DNA of 64,000 nucleotides, taken from assembly GCF_002165255.2 (NCBI RefSeq), contig NZ_CP028561.1:682001-746000 (forward strand). The letters are read 5' to 3'. The notes under the pieces are model-generated. The model worked only from the letters and a program-made list of their open reading frames with translations, made no database searches and was not told the origin of the DNA. This document shows positions 11,321 to 20,929 of the stretch, in pieces. Source of the stretch: Acinetobacter sp. WCHA45. GTDB taxonomy: Bacteria > Pseudomonadota > Gammaproteobacteria > Pseudomonadales > Moraxellaceae. Position numbers and translations under genes: made by a program. How positions within the stretch are numbered: the stretch's first letter is position 1; each line of letters starts with the position of its first letter.

Positions 11321-13117
11321 GTGAGCACTGATTTGAAGTCAACTTTTTTTACGGTCACTGTATTATCAACCGTTATTGCATTTATGCCGATGGGGTATGC
11401 AAAAACACCTGCTCAGGCAGATAAAGTACTCCGTGTTGCTTTTGAAGCCCCAGATGATGGTTTTGATATGGTTAAAACTTTTAATTTTTACAGCGGAAAT
11501 GTCGCCGATGTAATTTTTGAAAGATTGCTTCAATACGATTATCTCGCTAACCCAGTAAAATTGGTTCCATCTACAGCAGAAAGCCTACCTGTGATTGAAA
11601 AAAATGGTCAGGTTTATATATTTAAAATAAAGCCAGGGATTTATTTTACCGATGATCCTGCATTTAAAAGTAAACGCAGAGAGTTGGTTGCAGAGGATTA
11701 TATCTATTCCATTAAGCGGATATTAGACCCTAAAAATCATGCGCCTTCTTTTTCTTTTATTGATAATAAAATTGTTGGTGCAAATGCACTGGTGGACCAA
11801 GCCAAAAAAACGGGCACATTTAACTATGATGCCAAGATTGACGGCGTTAAAGCACTGGATAAATATACGATTCAATTTACCTTGACGCAACCTGATTATA
11901 ATTTTCCTTATATTCTTGCCTATAGCACATTTGGAGCGACGGCTAGAGAAGTGGTTGAATATTATAAAGATCAATTAGGCATGCATCCCGTGGGAACAGG
12001 ACCTTATATGTTGAGTCGATATGTCCCACGTAGCAAGATTGAACTGATTGCCAATCCAGATTATCGCGGCTTTGTTTGGAATTTTAAGTCCACTGGAACA
12101 GCGTGGGATAATCAACTCGTCAAGCAAATGAGTGGCAAGCGTATGCCACAAATTGGCAAAGTCAATATCAGCATTATCGAAGAAGAACAATCACGTTGGC
12201 TGGCTTTTCAGTCCAAACAACTGGATTTTGATAAGGTCACTTCAAGTGCAATTCCTAAAGTGCTTGATCAAAATAATCAGTTAAAAGCAGAAATGCAAAA
12301 GCAGGGTATACGTTTGTATGCCAATAAAGAGGCAGAGATCACCTATTCAATGTTGAATATGCGTGATCCTGTTGTTGGAGGGAATAGCCTAGATAAAATT
12401 GCGTTAAGACGTGCCATCGCCATGTCTTTTAATGTCAATGAATATATTCGTATCTTAAGAAAAGGTCAGGCGGTTAAGGCTGAAATGCTGGTACCTGCAG
12501 GCATTAATGGTCATAACCCGAATTATCGCAGTAGTATTGGTTATAACCCTGTTTTAACCAATAAATTACTTGATCATTTTGGCTATAAAAAAGGCCAAGA
12601 TGGCTATCGTAATTTACCCAATGGCAAGCCTTTAACCTTAAAAATAAATACCGAGAGTGGTACAGCTTCCGTGATGTATTCTGAATTGTGGAAGAAAAAT
12701 TTAGATGCAATCGGGATTCGGGCAGACTTTAAAGTCAGTAATTTTGCCGATAACTTAAAAGCCGCAACCCAGTGTCAATACATGATGTGGAGTGGAGCAT
12801 GGCATGCGGATTATCCAGAGGGTGAAAATTTCACGCAATTGCTTTATGGTCCGAATGTTGGTCGTGGTAATCAATCCTGTTATCAGTCAGCTGCTTATGA
12901 CAATTTATATAAACAGGCGATGCAGCAAGCCCCTGAAAAACGTATGCAATTCTATGAAAAAATGAGTCGCCAAATTGAAGCAGATGGAACGTGGATTTTA
13001 CAAGATACACGGATTCGGAACTGGTTGATTCAACCTGATGTGCAGGGATTTAAAGCTCATCCAATTATGAATACCAACTGGCAATACTTAGATATTGTTT
13101 CACCAAATCAAAAATAA
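11321..13117 (+). CDS. Peptide ABC transporter, substrate-binding protein (family 5), first copy
   Basis: A family 5 extracellular solute-binding protein of about 598 residues, related to OppA/DppA/YejA proteins that capture oligopeptides. Residues 1-28 form a signal peptide. The conserved MHPVGTGPYML and NPDYRGF segments are at about 220-250. It heads a transporter operon and is a tandem paralogue of the next gene, with colinear segments such as VGTGPY, IEE-Q-S-WL-FQ and ADYP. The start is GTG 11321; upstream ATG codons run into a stop. Confidence 0.92.
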   Translation: MSTDLKSTFFTVTVLSTVIAFMPMGYAKTPAQADKVLRVAFEAPDDGFDMVKTFNFYSGNVADVIFERLLQYDYLANPVKLVPSTAESLPVIEKNGQVYIFKIKPGIYFTDDPAFKSKRRELVAEDYIYSIKRILDPKNHAPSFSFIDNKIVGANALVDQAKKTGTFNYDAKIDGVKALDKYTIQFTLTQPDYNFPYILAYSTFGATAREVVEYYKDQLGMHPVGTGPYMLSRYVPRSKIELIANPDYRGFVWNFKSTGTAWDNQLVKQMSGKRMPQIGKVNISIIEEEQSRWLAFQSKQLDFDKVTSSAIPKVLDQNNQLKAEMQKQGIRLYANKEAEITYSMLNMRDPVVGGNSLDKIALRRAIAMSFNVNEYIRILRKGQAVKAEMLVPAGINGHNPNYRSSIGYNPVLTNKLLDHFGYKKGQDGYRNLPNGKPLTLKINTESGTASVMYSELWKKNLDAIGIRADFKVSNFADNLKAATQCQYMMWSGAWHADYPEGENFTQLLYGPNVGRGNQSCYQSAAYDNLYKQAMQQAPEKRMQFYEKMSRQIEADGTWILQDTRIRNWLIQPDVQGFKAHPIMNTNWQYLDIVSPNQK

Positions 13118-13128
13118 GTGATGTGTTT

Positions 13129-14946
13129 ATGATGAAGCAAAATTTTAAACTTTCGATGCAACGGACTAGTCTTGTGCTGTTATTGGGGACAACATTAAGT
13201 CTAGGGGTAACGATTACAGAAGCGAAAAGCCCTGCCGATCCAAAAAAAGTGTTACGTTATGCTTTTCCCGTGGCTGAGACTGGATTTGATCCTGTTGCTG
13301 TACAAGATTTATATTCAGCACATATTTTGTATTCAGTGTTTGAAACATTATATACCTATGATTATTTAGCTTCACCCGCAAAACTCGTTCCAAATACGGC
13401 GGTGGCTTTGCCAGAAGTGAGTACCGATGGTTTGACCTATACCATTCGAATAAAAAAAGGAATTTATTTCACCCCTGATCCTGTATTTAAAGGCAAAGCG
13501 AGAGAATTAACTGCAGCAGACTATGCCTATTCTTTTAAACGTTTGCTTGATCCAAATCTACATTCACCCAACAGTTGGTTGTTTGATGGACGTATCTCAG
13601 GAATAGATAGTGCTATCCAGCAAGCAGCGAAAAATGGAAAATTTAATTACGATCAGCCGATTGCAGGGCTACAAACACCAGATCGTTATACTTTGGTGAT
13701 TCGATTAAAAGAACCAAATTATAATTTTCCAATGCTACTTGCACATCAGCCAACGGGTGCAGTCGCCCGTGAAGTGATTGAACATTATCGTGATAAAGCA
13801 GGCTATGCGATGGGACATCCTGTGGGGACAGGTCCTTATGTGCTCGCACAATGGACACCAGGCTCGCGTATTATTTTGAAAGCAAATCCTGATTATCGCG
13901 GTTATACATGGAATTTTAAAGCGACCCATCCTGAAGATCAGAAAATCGTAAAGCAAATGCAAGGCAAAAAAATGCCGCAGATTGGTGTGGTTGATATTCA
14001 AGTGATTGAAGAATCACAGTCAGGATGGTTATCTTTCCAAAAAGATGGGCTAGATATATTTACTTTAGATGGTGAATTACCTGCACAAGCTTTAAAAGAT
14101 GGTCAGTTAAAGCCAGAGTTGGCAAAAAAAGGGATTCAACTTTCACGTATTGCTGACCCTTCGATTGATTATTTGTATTGGAATATACAAAACCCTGTGG
14201 TCGGTGGCGTGAGTAAAGAGAAAATTGCTTTACGCCGTGCAATGGCGATGGCAACCTCTAAAGAGAAATTTATCAACATTTTAGCCAAAGGGAACGCCAA
14301 AAATTTAGAATCGCCGATTCCTTATGGTATCGCGGGGCATGATCCCAGTTATAGAAGCAGCATTCCGTATTCCGTCAAAGCAGCAAATTTATTACTAGAT
14401 CGTTATAACTACAAAGTGGGCAAAGATGGTTGGCGGATGTTGCCGAATGGCAAGCCACTGGTGATTGAGTTTATGCCATCCAGTAGCAGTGCACGCAGTA
14501 TGCAGATGGCAGAACTGTTAAAGAAAGAATTAGCCAATATCAAAGTCAATATGGTCTCTAAACCTGTGCCTTTTGCAGAAGGTTTAAAGGCTGAAAAACA
14601 ATGTAAAACCATGTTTAAAGCTTCCGCTTGGATTGCAGACTATCCTGATGCAGACAACTTTGTGCAGTTGTTTTATGGCAATAATATTCATGCCACCAAC
14701 CATACTTGTTTTAAATTGCCAGAATATGATCGTTTATATGAACAGTCATTGAAACTTGCTGATGGTCCTGAACGGAATTTGTTATATCGCAAAATGTCAC
14801 GTCTTTTAGAGTTTTATGCGCCTGTACAATTCATGTCGACGCGTTACCGAACTGTCGTGGCTCAACCTCGAGTGATTGGCTATAAAAAGCATCCGATTCT
14901 GCCCGCAGAATGGATGTACATTGATATGCAAGATAAGCAACCTTAG
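13129..14946 (+). CDS. Peptide ABC transporter, substrate-binding protein (family 5), second copy
   Basis: A close paralogue of the preceding gene, 605 residues from ATG 13129. A GTG at 13123 and an ATG at 13132 are other possible starts. The signal peptide is followed by the same order of motifs: RYAFPVAETGFDP, HPVGTGPYVLA, NPDYRGYTWNF and IADYPDADNFVQ. Two binding proteins feeding one permease would widen the range of peptides taken up; this is inference. The first copy stops only 11 bases upstream, so both are in one operon. Confidence 0.92.
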   Translation: MMKQNFKLSMQRTSLVLLLGTTLSLGVTITEAKSPADPKKVLRYAFPVAETGFDPVAVQDLYSAHILYSVFETLYTYDYLASPAKLVPNTAVALPEVSTDGLTYTIRIKKGIYFTPDPVFKGKARELTAADYAYSFKRLLDPNLHSPNSWLFDGRISGIDSAIQQAAKNGKFNYDQPIAGLQTPDRYTLVIRLKEPNYNFPMLLAHQPTGAVAREVIEHYRDKAGYAMGHPVGTGPYVLAQWTPGSRIILKANPDYRGYTWNFKATHPEDQKIVKQMQGKKMPQIGVVDIQVIEESQSGWLSFQKDGLDIFTLDGELPAQALKDGQLKPELAKKGIQLSRIADPSIDYLYWNIQNPVVGGVSKEKIALRRAMAMATSKEKFINILAKGNAKNLESPIPYGIAGHDPSYRSSIPYSVKAANLLLDRYNYKVGKDGWRMLPNGKPLVIEFMPSSSSARSMQMAELLKKELANIKVNMVSKPVPFAEGLKAEKQCKTMFKASAWIADYPDADNFVQLFYGNNIHATNHTCFKLPEYDRLYEQSLKLADGPERNLLYRKMSRLLEFYAPVQFMSTRYRTVVAQPRVIGYKKHPILPAEWMYIDMQDKQP

Positions 14947-15004
14947 TCCTATAAAAGGGTTCGCAAGAAACCCAAATGATTGATGAATTAAATTGGAGAG
15001 AATA

Positions 15005-17023
15005 ATGGCGAAAAAAATGTTGAAACGATCGACACTATGTCTGTTATCTATGGTGATCACAGGGATGAGTCAAGGCGTGTGGGCAGAAAGCACATCTGCT
15101 GTTTTACCTATTTTTAAACTGAATGACAGTGCAGAATGGTGCGATGCGAATTTACACAAGTTACAACAGCGTATTTCTCAATTAGAACAACAATCCATTC
15201 AACCGCAATCGACAGCTGTATCTGTTCTAGCTGAATGGGACCAATTGATGGCAAGCTTTGAGGATTTTTCTGGGCCAATTAGCTTATATAGCAATGTGCA
15301 TCCCGATGCGAAATTTCGTAAGGCTGCTGATGATTGTGAAGTAAAAATCAATCAGTTGCAGACTGAAATTTATCAGAACCCAAAGTTGTATCAACGAATT
15401 AAAAATACCAAAACAACAGATCCAATTGATCGTAAATATCGTCAAGATATTCTTGATCAATTTGAAGATACAGGGGTGCAGCTTGCACCTGAAAAACGAG
15501 CACGTTTAAAACATATATTGGATGAACTCACCAAACTTTCGCAAGAGTTCTCTCGTAATGTCCGGGATAATCCAGAGAAATTAGAATTCACGCCAGCCGA
15601 ATTAAAGGGACTACCTGAAAGTTATATTTCAGGCTTAAAGAAAAATGATAAAGGCAATTATTTATTGGGTTTTGAATATCCTGAATATCAACCATTTATG
15701 GAACTTTCAGACAGTGATGATGCAAGAAAACGTTATCAAACGGCATTTACACGTCGTGGTACAGAAAAGAATTTAGTCCTGCTTAAACAGATTGTCGACT
15801 TACGTTATGAATTAGCACAGCTATTTGGTCAGCCAAGTTATGCAGACTGGGCATTAAAGAAACGCATGGCGAAAACACCAAAAACAGTGAATAACTTCTT
15901 AGCAGATGTTCATAAAGTCGTGGCACCTTTAGAGCAAAAAGAGGTGCAGGAGTTACGTGCATTTAAAGCTAAAACCCTAAATATTTCTTTGGAAAAAGCT
16001 GAAATTAACCGTTGGAATGTGGGGTATTGGAGCGAAAAACTACGCAAGGACAAATACCAGATTGACCAAGAAAAACTGCGTGATTATTTCCCAACACTCG
16101 CCGCACAGAAATGGTTATTTGCAATTTCCGAAAATTTGTATGGTATTCAGTTTAAAGCTGCCAAAGTGGGTACGTGGCAACAAGAAGTCGAATATTACGA
16201 TGTTGTAGACCAAAAAACAGGTGAGATCTTGGGTAGCTTATATATGGATAAGTTCCCACGTGAAGGTAAATATGGTCATGCAGCAGTATGGGGCGTATAT
16301 GGGGGCAGTACGCTGAGTAAACGTAAACCAATTTCAGTATTAGTGACTAATTTTAATCGTAAAGGTTTAAACAGCAATGAGCTTGAAACTTTTGTGCATG
16401 AGTTTGGGCATGCTTTACATGGAATTTTGTCAAAAACCCACTATTCAGGTCAGTCAGGAACATCAGTAGAGCGTGATTTTGTTGAAGCACCATCGCAAAT
16501 GTATGAAGAATGGGCACGCCGTAAAGAAACTTTATCTAAAGTCGCTGACTATTGTGATCCTGCTTGTCCGAGAGTGGATGATGCACTGATTGCACGATTA
16601 AAAGCTGTGCATAATTATGGACGTGGATTAGGGTATGCACGCCAAACGCTTTATGCACAATATGATATGGCATTGCATGGCGCTGATGCACTCAAAGTAC
16701 AGCCGATGGATGTGTGGAAAAAAATGGAATCCGCAACCGCTTTAGGCTATGTGCCGAATACTGAATTTCCTGGGCAGTTTGGACATCTGATGGGCTATCA
16801 AGCGGGCTACTATGGTTATATGTGGTCTGAAGTATTGGCTCTGGATATGTTGTCTGCTTTCGGTGATAACTTGAATAATCCAGAAGTGGGTCAGCGTTAC
16901 CGCCAAACGATTTTATCTCAAGGCAGCCAAAAGAATGCAGCTCAACTGGTCAAAGATTTCTTAGGCAGAGAACCAGATAACAAAGCTTTCTTTAGTGAAA
17001 TTACAGGTCAACGTGTCAAATAA
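15005..17023 (+). CDS. Exported M3-family metallopeptidase (dipeptidyl carboxypeptidase/oligopeptidase type)
   Basis: A thimet-oligopeptidase-like zinc peptidase of 672 residues. The zinc motif VHEFGHALHG is at about residues 464-473, with a third ligand Glu in FVEAPSQMYEEW about 25 residues later. The N-terminus is a signal peptide ending VWAES, so it should act in the periplasm. I chose ATG 15005 because GGAGAG lies just before it; a TTG 12 bases upstream would swallow that site. Its place between binding proteins and permeases suggests it trims peptides before uptake. Confidence 0.9.
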   Translation: MAKKMLKRSTLCLLSMVITGMSQGVWAESTSAVLPIFKLNDSAEWCDANLHKLQQRISQLEQQSIQPQSTAVSVLAEWDQLMASFEDFSGPISLYSNVHPDAKFRKAADDCEVKINQLQTEIYQNPKLYQRIKNTKTTDPIDRKYRQDILDQFEDTGVQLAPEKRARLKHILDELTKLSQEFSRNVRDNPEKLEFTPAELKGLPESYISGLKKNDKGNYLLGFEYPEYQPFMELSDSDDARKRYQTAFTRRGTEKNLVLLKQIVDLRYELAQLFGQPSYADWALKKRMAKTPKTVNNFLADVHKVVAPLEQKEVQELRAFKAKTLNISLEKAEINRWNVGYWSEKLRKDKYQIDQEKLRDYFPTLAAQKWLFAISENLYGIQFKAAKVGTWQQEVEYYDVVDQKTGEILGSLYMDKFPREGKYGHAAVWGVYGGSTLSKRKPISVLVTNFNRKGLNSNELETFVHEFGHALHGILSKTHYSGQSGTSVERDFVEAPSQMYEEWARRKETLSKVADYCDPACPRVDDALIARLKAVHNYGRGLGYARQTLYAQYDMALHGADALKVQPMDVWKKMESATALGYVPNTEFPGQFGHLMGYQAGYYGYMWSEVLALDMLSAFGDNLNNPEVGQRYRQTILSQGSQKNAAQLVKDFLGREPDNKAFFSEITGQRVK

Positions 17024-17035
17024 GGATTTGCCATT

Positions 17036-17974
17036 ATGCTTGCTTATGTCGTGCGTAGACTATGGCAAATGATCCCGACCATGTTGGGGGTCATTCTGCT
17101 GATTTTCTTCTTGTTTAACTGGGTGGGGGGCGATCCTGCATATATTTTGGCAGGGAAAATGTCTAGCCCAGAGCAAATCGAAAACATCCGTAAACAATTG
17201 GGCGTTGATCAGCCCTATTATGTGCAGCTGTGGATTTTTATTAAACAGATTCTGACTTTCGATTATGGTGCGAGTTGGAGTACGGGAGAGCCTGTATCAC
17301 AGATTATCCTGACCCGTTTAGGGCCTTCACTGACTTTATTGATTCCACTGACGATTTTACAAACCGTGATTTCAATTATCCTTGCTTTAGCGGTTGCTTC
17401 AGTTCGTGGATCACTGACAGATCGTATGGTGATGATGCTGTGTACCATTGGCATGTCGATCAGTATTTTGGTGTATATCATCCTGTTCCAGTATGTGTTG
17501 GCATACCAACTCAGTTGGTTCCCCGTACAAGGCTGGAGTGATCAGTTTAGTCAAAACTTATTCCAATATTCTTTGCTACCTATCTTAATCATGTTGGTGG
17601 TGAGCATTGCCCCAACACTACGTTTATATCGAAGCTTCGTCCTAGATGAAATTAACCAAGATTATGTGCGGACTGCGCGTGCCAAAGGTGTGGGGGAGTC
17701 TCGGGTACTGAGTGTGCATGTTTTGCGTAATGCATCGATTCCAATTGTCACTGAAGTGATGGCTAGTCTGCCTGCCTTACTGATTGGTGCTTTCCTGATT
17801 GAGCGATTCTTTGGTATTCCGGGTATCGGGCGTGAAATTATTATTGCGGTTGAGCGTAGTGATTTCCCTGTAATTAAAGCGATTACCGTATATATCGCTG
17901 TTGTGACCATGATTTTTAACTTGATCGCCGATCTGATTTATAAGCTCCTCGATCCTCGCGTACAGTTGAAATAG
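17036..17974 (+). CDS. Peptide ABC transporter permease, OppB/DppB type
   Basis: A 312-residue inner-membrane permease with about six membrane segments. The N-terminus MLAYVVRRLWQMIPTMLGV is typical of OppB/DppB, and the EAA loop is seen in DYVRTARAKGVGE (about 207-219). It pairs with the following permease to form the channel. It starts 12 bases after the M3 peptidase stop and ends 10 bases before the next gene. Confidence 0.94.
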   Translation: MLAYVVRRLWQMIPTMLGVILLIFFLFNWVGGDPAYILAGKMSSPEQIENIRKQLGVDQPYYVQLWIFIKQILTFDYGASWSTGEPVSQIILTRLGPSLTLLIPLTILQTVISIILALAVASVRGSLTDRMVMMLCTIGMSISILVYIILFQYVLAYQLSWFPVQGWSDQFSQNLFQYSLLPILIMLVVSIAPTLRLYRSFVLDEINQDYVRTARAKGVGESRVLSVHVLRNASIPIVTEVMASLPALLIGAFLIERFFGIPGIGREIIIAVERSDFPVIKAITVYIAVVTMIFNLIADLIYKLLDPRVQLK

Positions 17975-17984
17975 GAGGATGACA

Positions 17985-19127
17985 ATGCTCAGTACAATTT
18001 TTAAAGGCAAATCCTCCTCAAGTGAATCTCCTGCATTAACAGGACTCTGGCAGTTGGCATTGAATCGATTGAAATCAGATCGAATCGCCGTGGTTTCTTT
18101 CTTGGTGGTGCTGTTTTATTTCATCTTGTTAGGCTTATCCATGACAGGCGTGATTGCTTCCAATTGGAATAAAGAAGTCGCCGTCAGCTACGCGGCACCG
18201 ACATTTTTAGGGGCGGATACTGAGTCAGATCAAATGAAAGACAGTAGCCAGAAGATAGAGGCACTACCTGAAAATCCAGTTGATCCACTAAAAGACGTGA
18301 TTCAACAGCTCAATGCGGAAATTCAGGCTGAACAACAAGCTGGAGCTACAATCGACAATTATGGTGTGGTTGATCCGTTGGCTGCGGATATGCAGGCAAT
18401 TAATCAGCAATTGGGTGGGCATTTACTCGATCAAAAACAAGAGTTAAAAACCACGTTGCCTTTTGGGGCAGATAAGTGGGGGCAAGATGTACTGCTCAAA
18501 ACTATTAAAGGTGCTGAAACCTCAATTCTGGTCGGTTTGTTATCTGCTTTATTGGCGGTGGTGATTGGTACTTTTCTTGGCGCGATTGCAGGTTATTTTG
18601 GCGGTTGGATTGATGATGTACTGAACTGGTTCTATAACATTTTCACTTCGATTCCTTATCTGCTATTAGTGCTCGCGATCGCTGCGGTACTCCAACAAAA
18701 AGGAATTTTGTCAATTGTTTTGATTTTAGGTCTAACGGGTTGGACTGGGGTATTTCGTTTGGTTCGTGCTGAATATATGAAACACAAATCGCGTGAATAT
18801 GTACTTGCCGCCAAAGCCATTGGAGTGAGTCATTTACGCCGTATGTTTGTGCATATTTTCCCGAATGTCAGTCATATCGCGTTGGTTCAAATTTCGATTC
18901 TGGTGGTGTCATTCATTAAATCTGAAGTGATTCTGAGCTTCCTTGGTTTTGGTGTGCCTGTGGGGGTGGTGTCATGGGGCAGTATGTTGAATGAAGCGCA
19001 AAGTGAATTGATTTTGGGCAAATGGTGGCAATTGGCAGCGGCTTCGATTGCGATGGCGGTTTTAGTCACGGCATTCTCCATGTTTACTGATGCATTGCGT
19101 GATGCTTTAGATCCTAAGTTGAAATAG
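17985..19127 (+). CDS. Peptide ABC transporter permease, OppC/DppC type with long periplasmic insert
   Basis: The second permease subunit, 380 residues. ATG 17985 is preferred because AGGAGG ends six bases before it; an ATG at 17979 abuts that site. After the first membrane segment (about 35-57) there is an unusually long, Gln/Asp/Glu-rich periplasmic stretch of about 110 residues before the FGADKWGQDV motif, where most OppC proteins have 30-45. The EAA loop follows in EYVLAAKAIGVS. The added stretch may contact the binding proteins or the M3 peptidase; this is inference. Confidence 0.93.
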   Translation: MLSTIFKGKSSSSESPALTGLWQLALNRLKSDRIAVVSFLVVLFYFILLGLSMTGVIASNWNKEVAVSYAAPTFLGADTESDQMKDSSQKIEALPENPVDPLKDVIQQLNAEIQAEQQAGATIDNYGVVDPLAADMQAINQQLGGHLLDQKQELKTTLPFGADKWGQDVLLKTIKGAETSILVGLLSALLAVVIGTFLGAIAGYFGGWIDDVLNWFYNIFTSIPYLLLVLAIAAVLQQKGILSIVLILGLTGWTGVFRLVRAEYMKHKSREYVLAAKAIGVSHLRRMFVHIFPNVSHIALVQISILVVSFIKSEVILSFLGFGVPVGVVSWGSMLNEAQSELILGKWWQLAAASIAMAVLVTAFSMFTDALRDALDPKLK

Positions 19128-19139
19128 CGGAGAAAAAAT

Positions 19140-20873
19140 ATGCAACTTCAAAATGAAACACCGCTATTACAGGTAGACGATCTTCAGATCAGCTTTAAAG
19201 GTGAAAATAAACAATGGATCGAAACGGTTAAAGGAATTTCATTTTCAATTCCTAAAAATAAAACCGTGGCTTTGGTTGGTGAGTCGGGCAGTGGTAAATC
19301 GGTTACTTCCCTAGCGGTGATGGGTTTATTACCGAAAGGACAAAGTCAAATTGCAGCGCAAAGTCGTATTACTTTTGAGGGTAAGGATTTACTGAATTTA
19401 TCTGCAAAAGAAATTCGGAAAATCTGTGGTAAGGAAATTGCCATGATTTTCCAAGAGCCGATGTCTTCATTGAATCCTGTATTCACGGTCGGAGATCAGA
19501 TTGCCGAAGTGCTATGCATTCATTTAGGCATGGGACGCAAGCAGGCCAGAGTACGAGTGCTTGAGTTACTTCGAGAAGTCGGTATCCCTGCACCTGAAAC
19601 AAAAATAGATGCGTATCCAAGTCAGCTTTCTGGTGGTCAGCAGCAACGGGTGATGATTGCGATGGCAATCGCCTGTGAACCAAAGCTATTGATTGCGGAT
19701 GAACCGACCACAGCTTTGGATGTCACCATTCAAAAACAAATCATTGACCTATTGGAATCATTGCGGCAACGTCACCAAATGTCGATGCTGTTCATTACCC
19801 ATGATTTGGCTTTAGTGGGTGAAATAGCCGATGAAGTGATTGTGATGCGGCATGGTGAGATTCGGGAGGCAGGCAAGGTTGAGCAGGTATTGCAGCAACC
19901 CAAAGATGTGTATACCCGAGCCTTGTTACATTGCCGTCCACAGTTGTCCTCACGTCCATACCGTTTACCTGTGACCAGTGATTTTATGAAGCAGGACGAA
20001 AATGGACAATTGATTGAAGCAACCAATTTGTCCGAATTAAATCTGAAACAGCGTGTCCGTGGTTTGTCTGGTGATGAGCCGATTGTGCTTGATGTTAAAG
20101 ATCTGAAAAAGTCGTTTTATAGCCGTAAAGGTTTATGGGGGCGAGAGGAATTTCAGGCCGTAAAAGGCGTGTCCTTCCAACTGGCTAAAGGCAAGACTTT
20201 AGGTTTGGTTGGAGAGTCTGGTTCTGGGAAAACCACGATTGGTCTATTGCTAATGCGTTTGCATGAGGCGACAGGTGGGCAGGTTTTGATTGGTGGCAAA
20301 GATATTCTTGCCATGACTGAGAAAGAATTTTCACAGTATCAACGTAAGATTCAAATTATTTTCCAGAACCCTTATGCTTCACTCAATCCACGCTTTACCA
20401 TCGGGCAGATTTTATTAGAACCGATGCGGATTCATGGCATAGGTCAGAATGATGCCGAACGTAAAAAGATGGCATTGGAACTGTTAGAGCGAGTCAGTTT
20501 GCCTACGCAAGCCTATGATCGTTATCCGCATGAGTTTTCAGGTGGGCAGCGGCAACGGATTGCCATCGCACGCTGTCTGACTTTAAAACCTGAGATTTTG
20601 ATCTGTGATGAATCCGTTTCTGCCTTAGATGTTTCAGTGCAGGCGCAAGTATTGAATTTATTGCAGGATCTACAGGATGAATTTGGTTTGAGTTATATCT
20701 TTATTTCGCATGATTTATCTGTAGTGAAATATATTTCTGATCAGGTAATGGTGATGAATCATGGTGAGTTGGTTGAAATTGCCAATTCGGATGAGTTGTA
20801 TTTACATCCACAACATGAATATACCAAGAAGCTGCTCAATGCGATTCCGCAGGGGGTAAACCATCATCATTAA
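19140..20873 (+). CDS. Peptide ABC transporter, fused double ATP-binding protein (DppD-DppF type)
   Basis: Two complete ABC ATPase domains in one chain of 577 residues, as in YejF. The first half has Walker A GESGSGKSV at about 44-52 and signature LSGGQQQR. The second half has Walker A GESGSGKTT at about 359-367 and signature FSGGQRQR. They power import through the two upstream permeases. It is the last gene of the operon and is followed by a strong terminator. Confidence 0.95.
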   Translation: MQLQNETPLLQVDDLQISFKGENKQWIETVKGISFSIPKNKTVALVGESGSGKSVTSLAVMGLLPKGQSQIAAQSRITFEGKDLLNLSAKEIRKICGKEIAMIFQEPMSSLNPVFTVGDQIAEVLCIHLGMGRKQARVRVLELLREVGIPAPETKIDAYPSQLSGGQQQRVMIAMAIACEPKLLIADEPTTALDVTIQKQIIDLLESLRQRHQMSMLFITHDLALVGEIADEVIVMRHGEIREAGKVEQVLQQPKDVYTRALLHCRPQLSSRPYRLPVTSDFMKQDENGQLIEATNLSELNLKQRVRGLSGDEPIVLDVKDLKKSFYSRKGLWGREEFQAVKGVSFQLAKGKTLGLVGESGSGKTTIGLLLMRLHEATGGQVLIGGKDILAMTEKEFSQYQRKIQIIFQNPYASLNPRFTIGQILLEPMRIHGIGQNDAERKKMALELLERVSLPTQAYDRYPHEFSGGQRQRIAIARCLTLKPEILICDESVSALDVSVQAQVLNLLQDLQDEFGLSYIFISHDLSVVKYISDQVMVMNHGELVEIANSDELYLHPQHEYTKKLLNAIPQGVNHHH

Positions 20874-20884
20874 AATTCAAGCAT

Positions 20885-20912
20885 AAAAAACGCTCTAATC
20901 AGAGCGTTTTTT
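20885..20912. terminator. Bidirectional terminator between ABC operon and rluB
   Basis: Stem CGCTCT/AGAGCG with an AATC loop, six A before and six T after. It serves the convergent transporter operon and the rluB unit. Confidence 0.9.
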
Positions 20913-20929
20913 CATTTTAAAGCCAAGAA

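Noticed and set aside
17120..17130. G6 run in the oppB-type gene as a phase-variable tract
   Set aside because: Too short to be a convincing slippage site.
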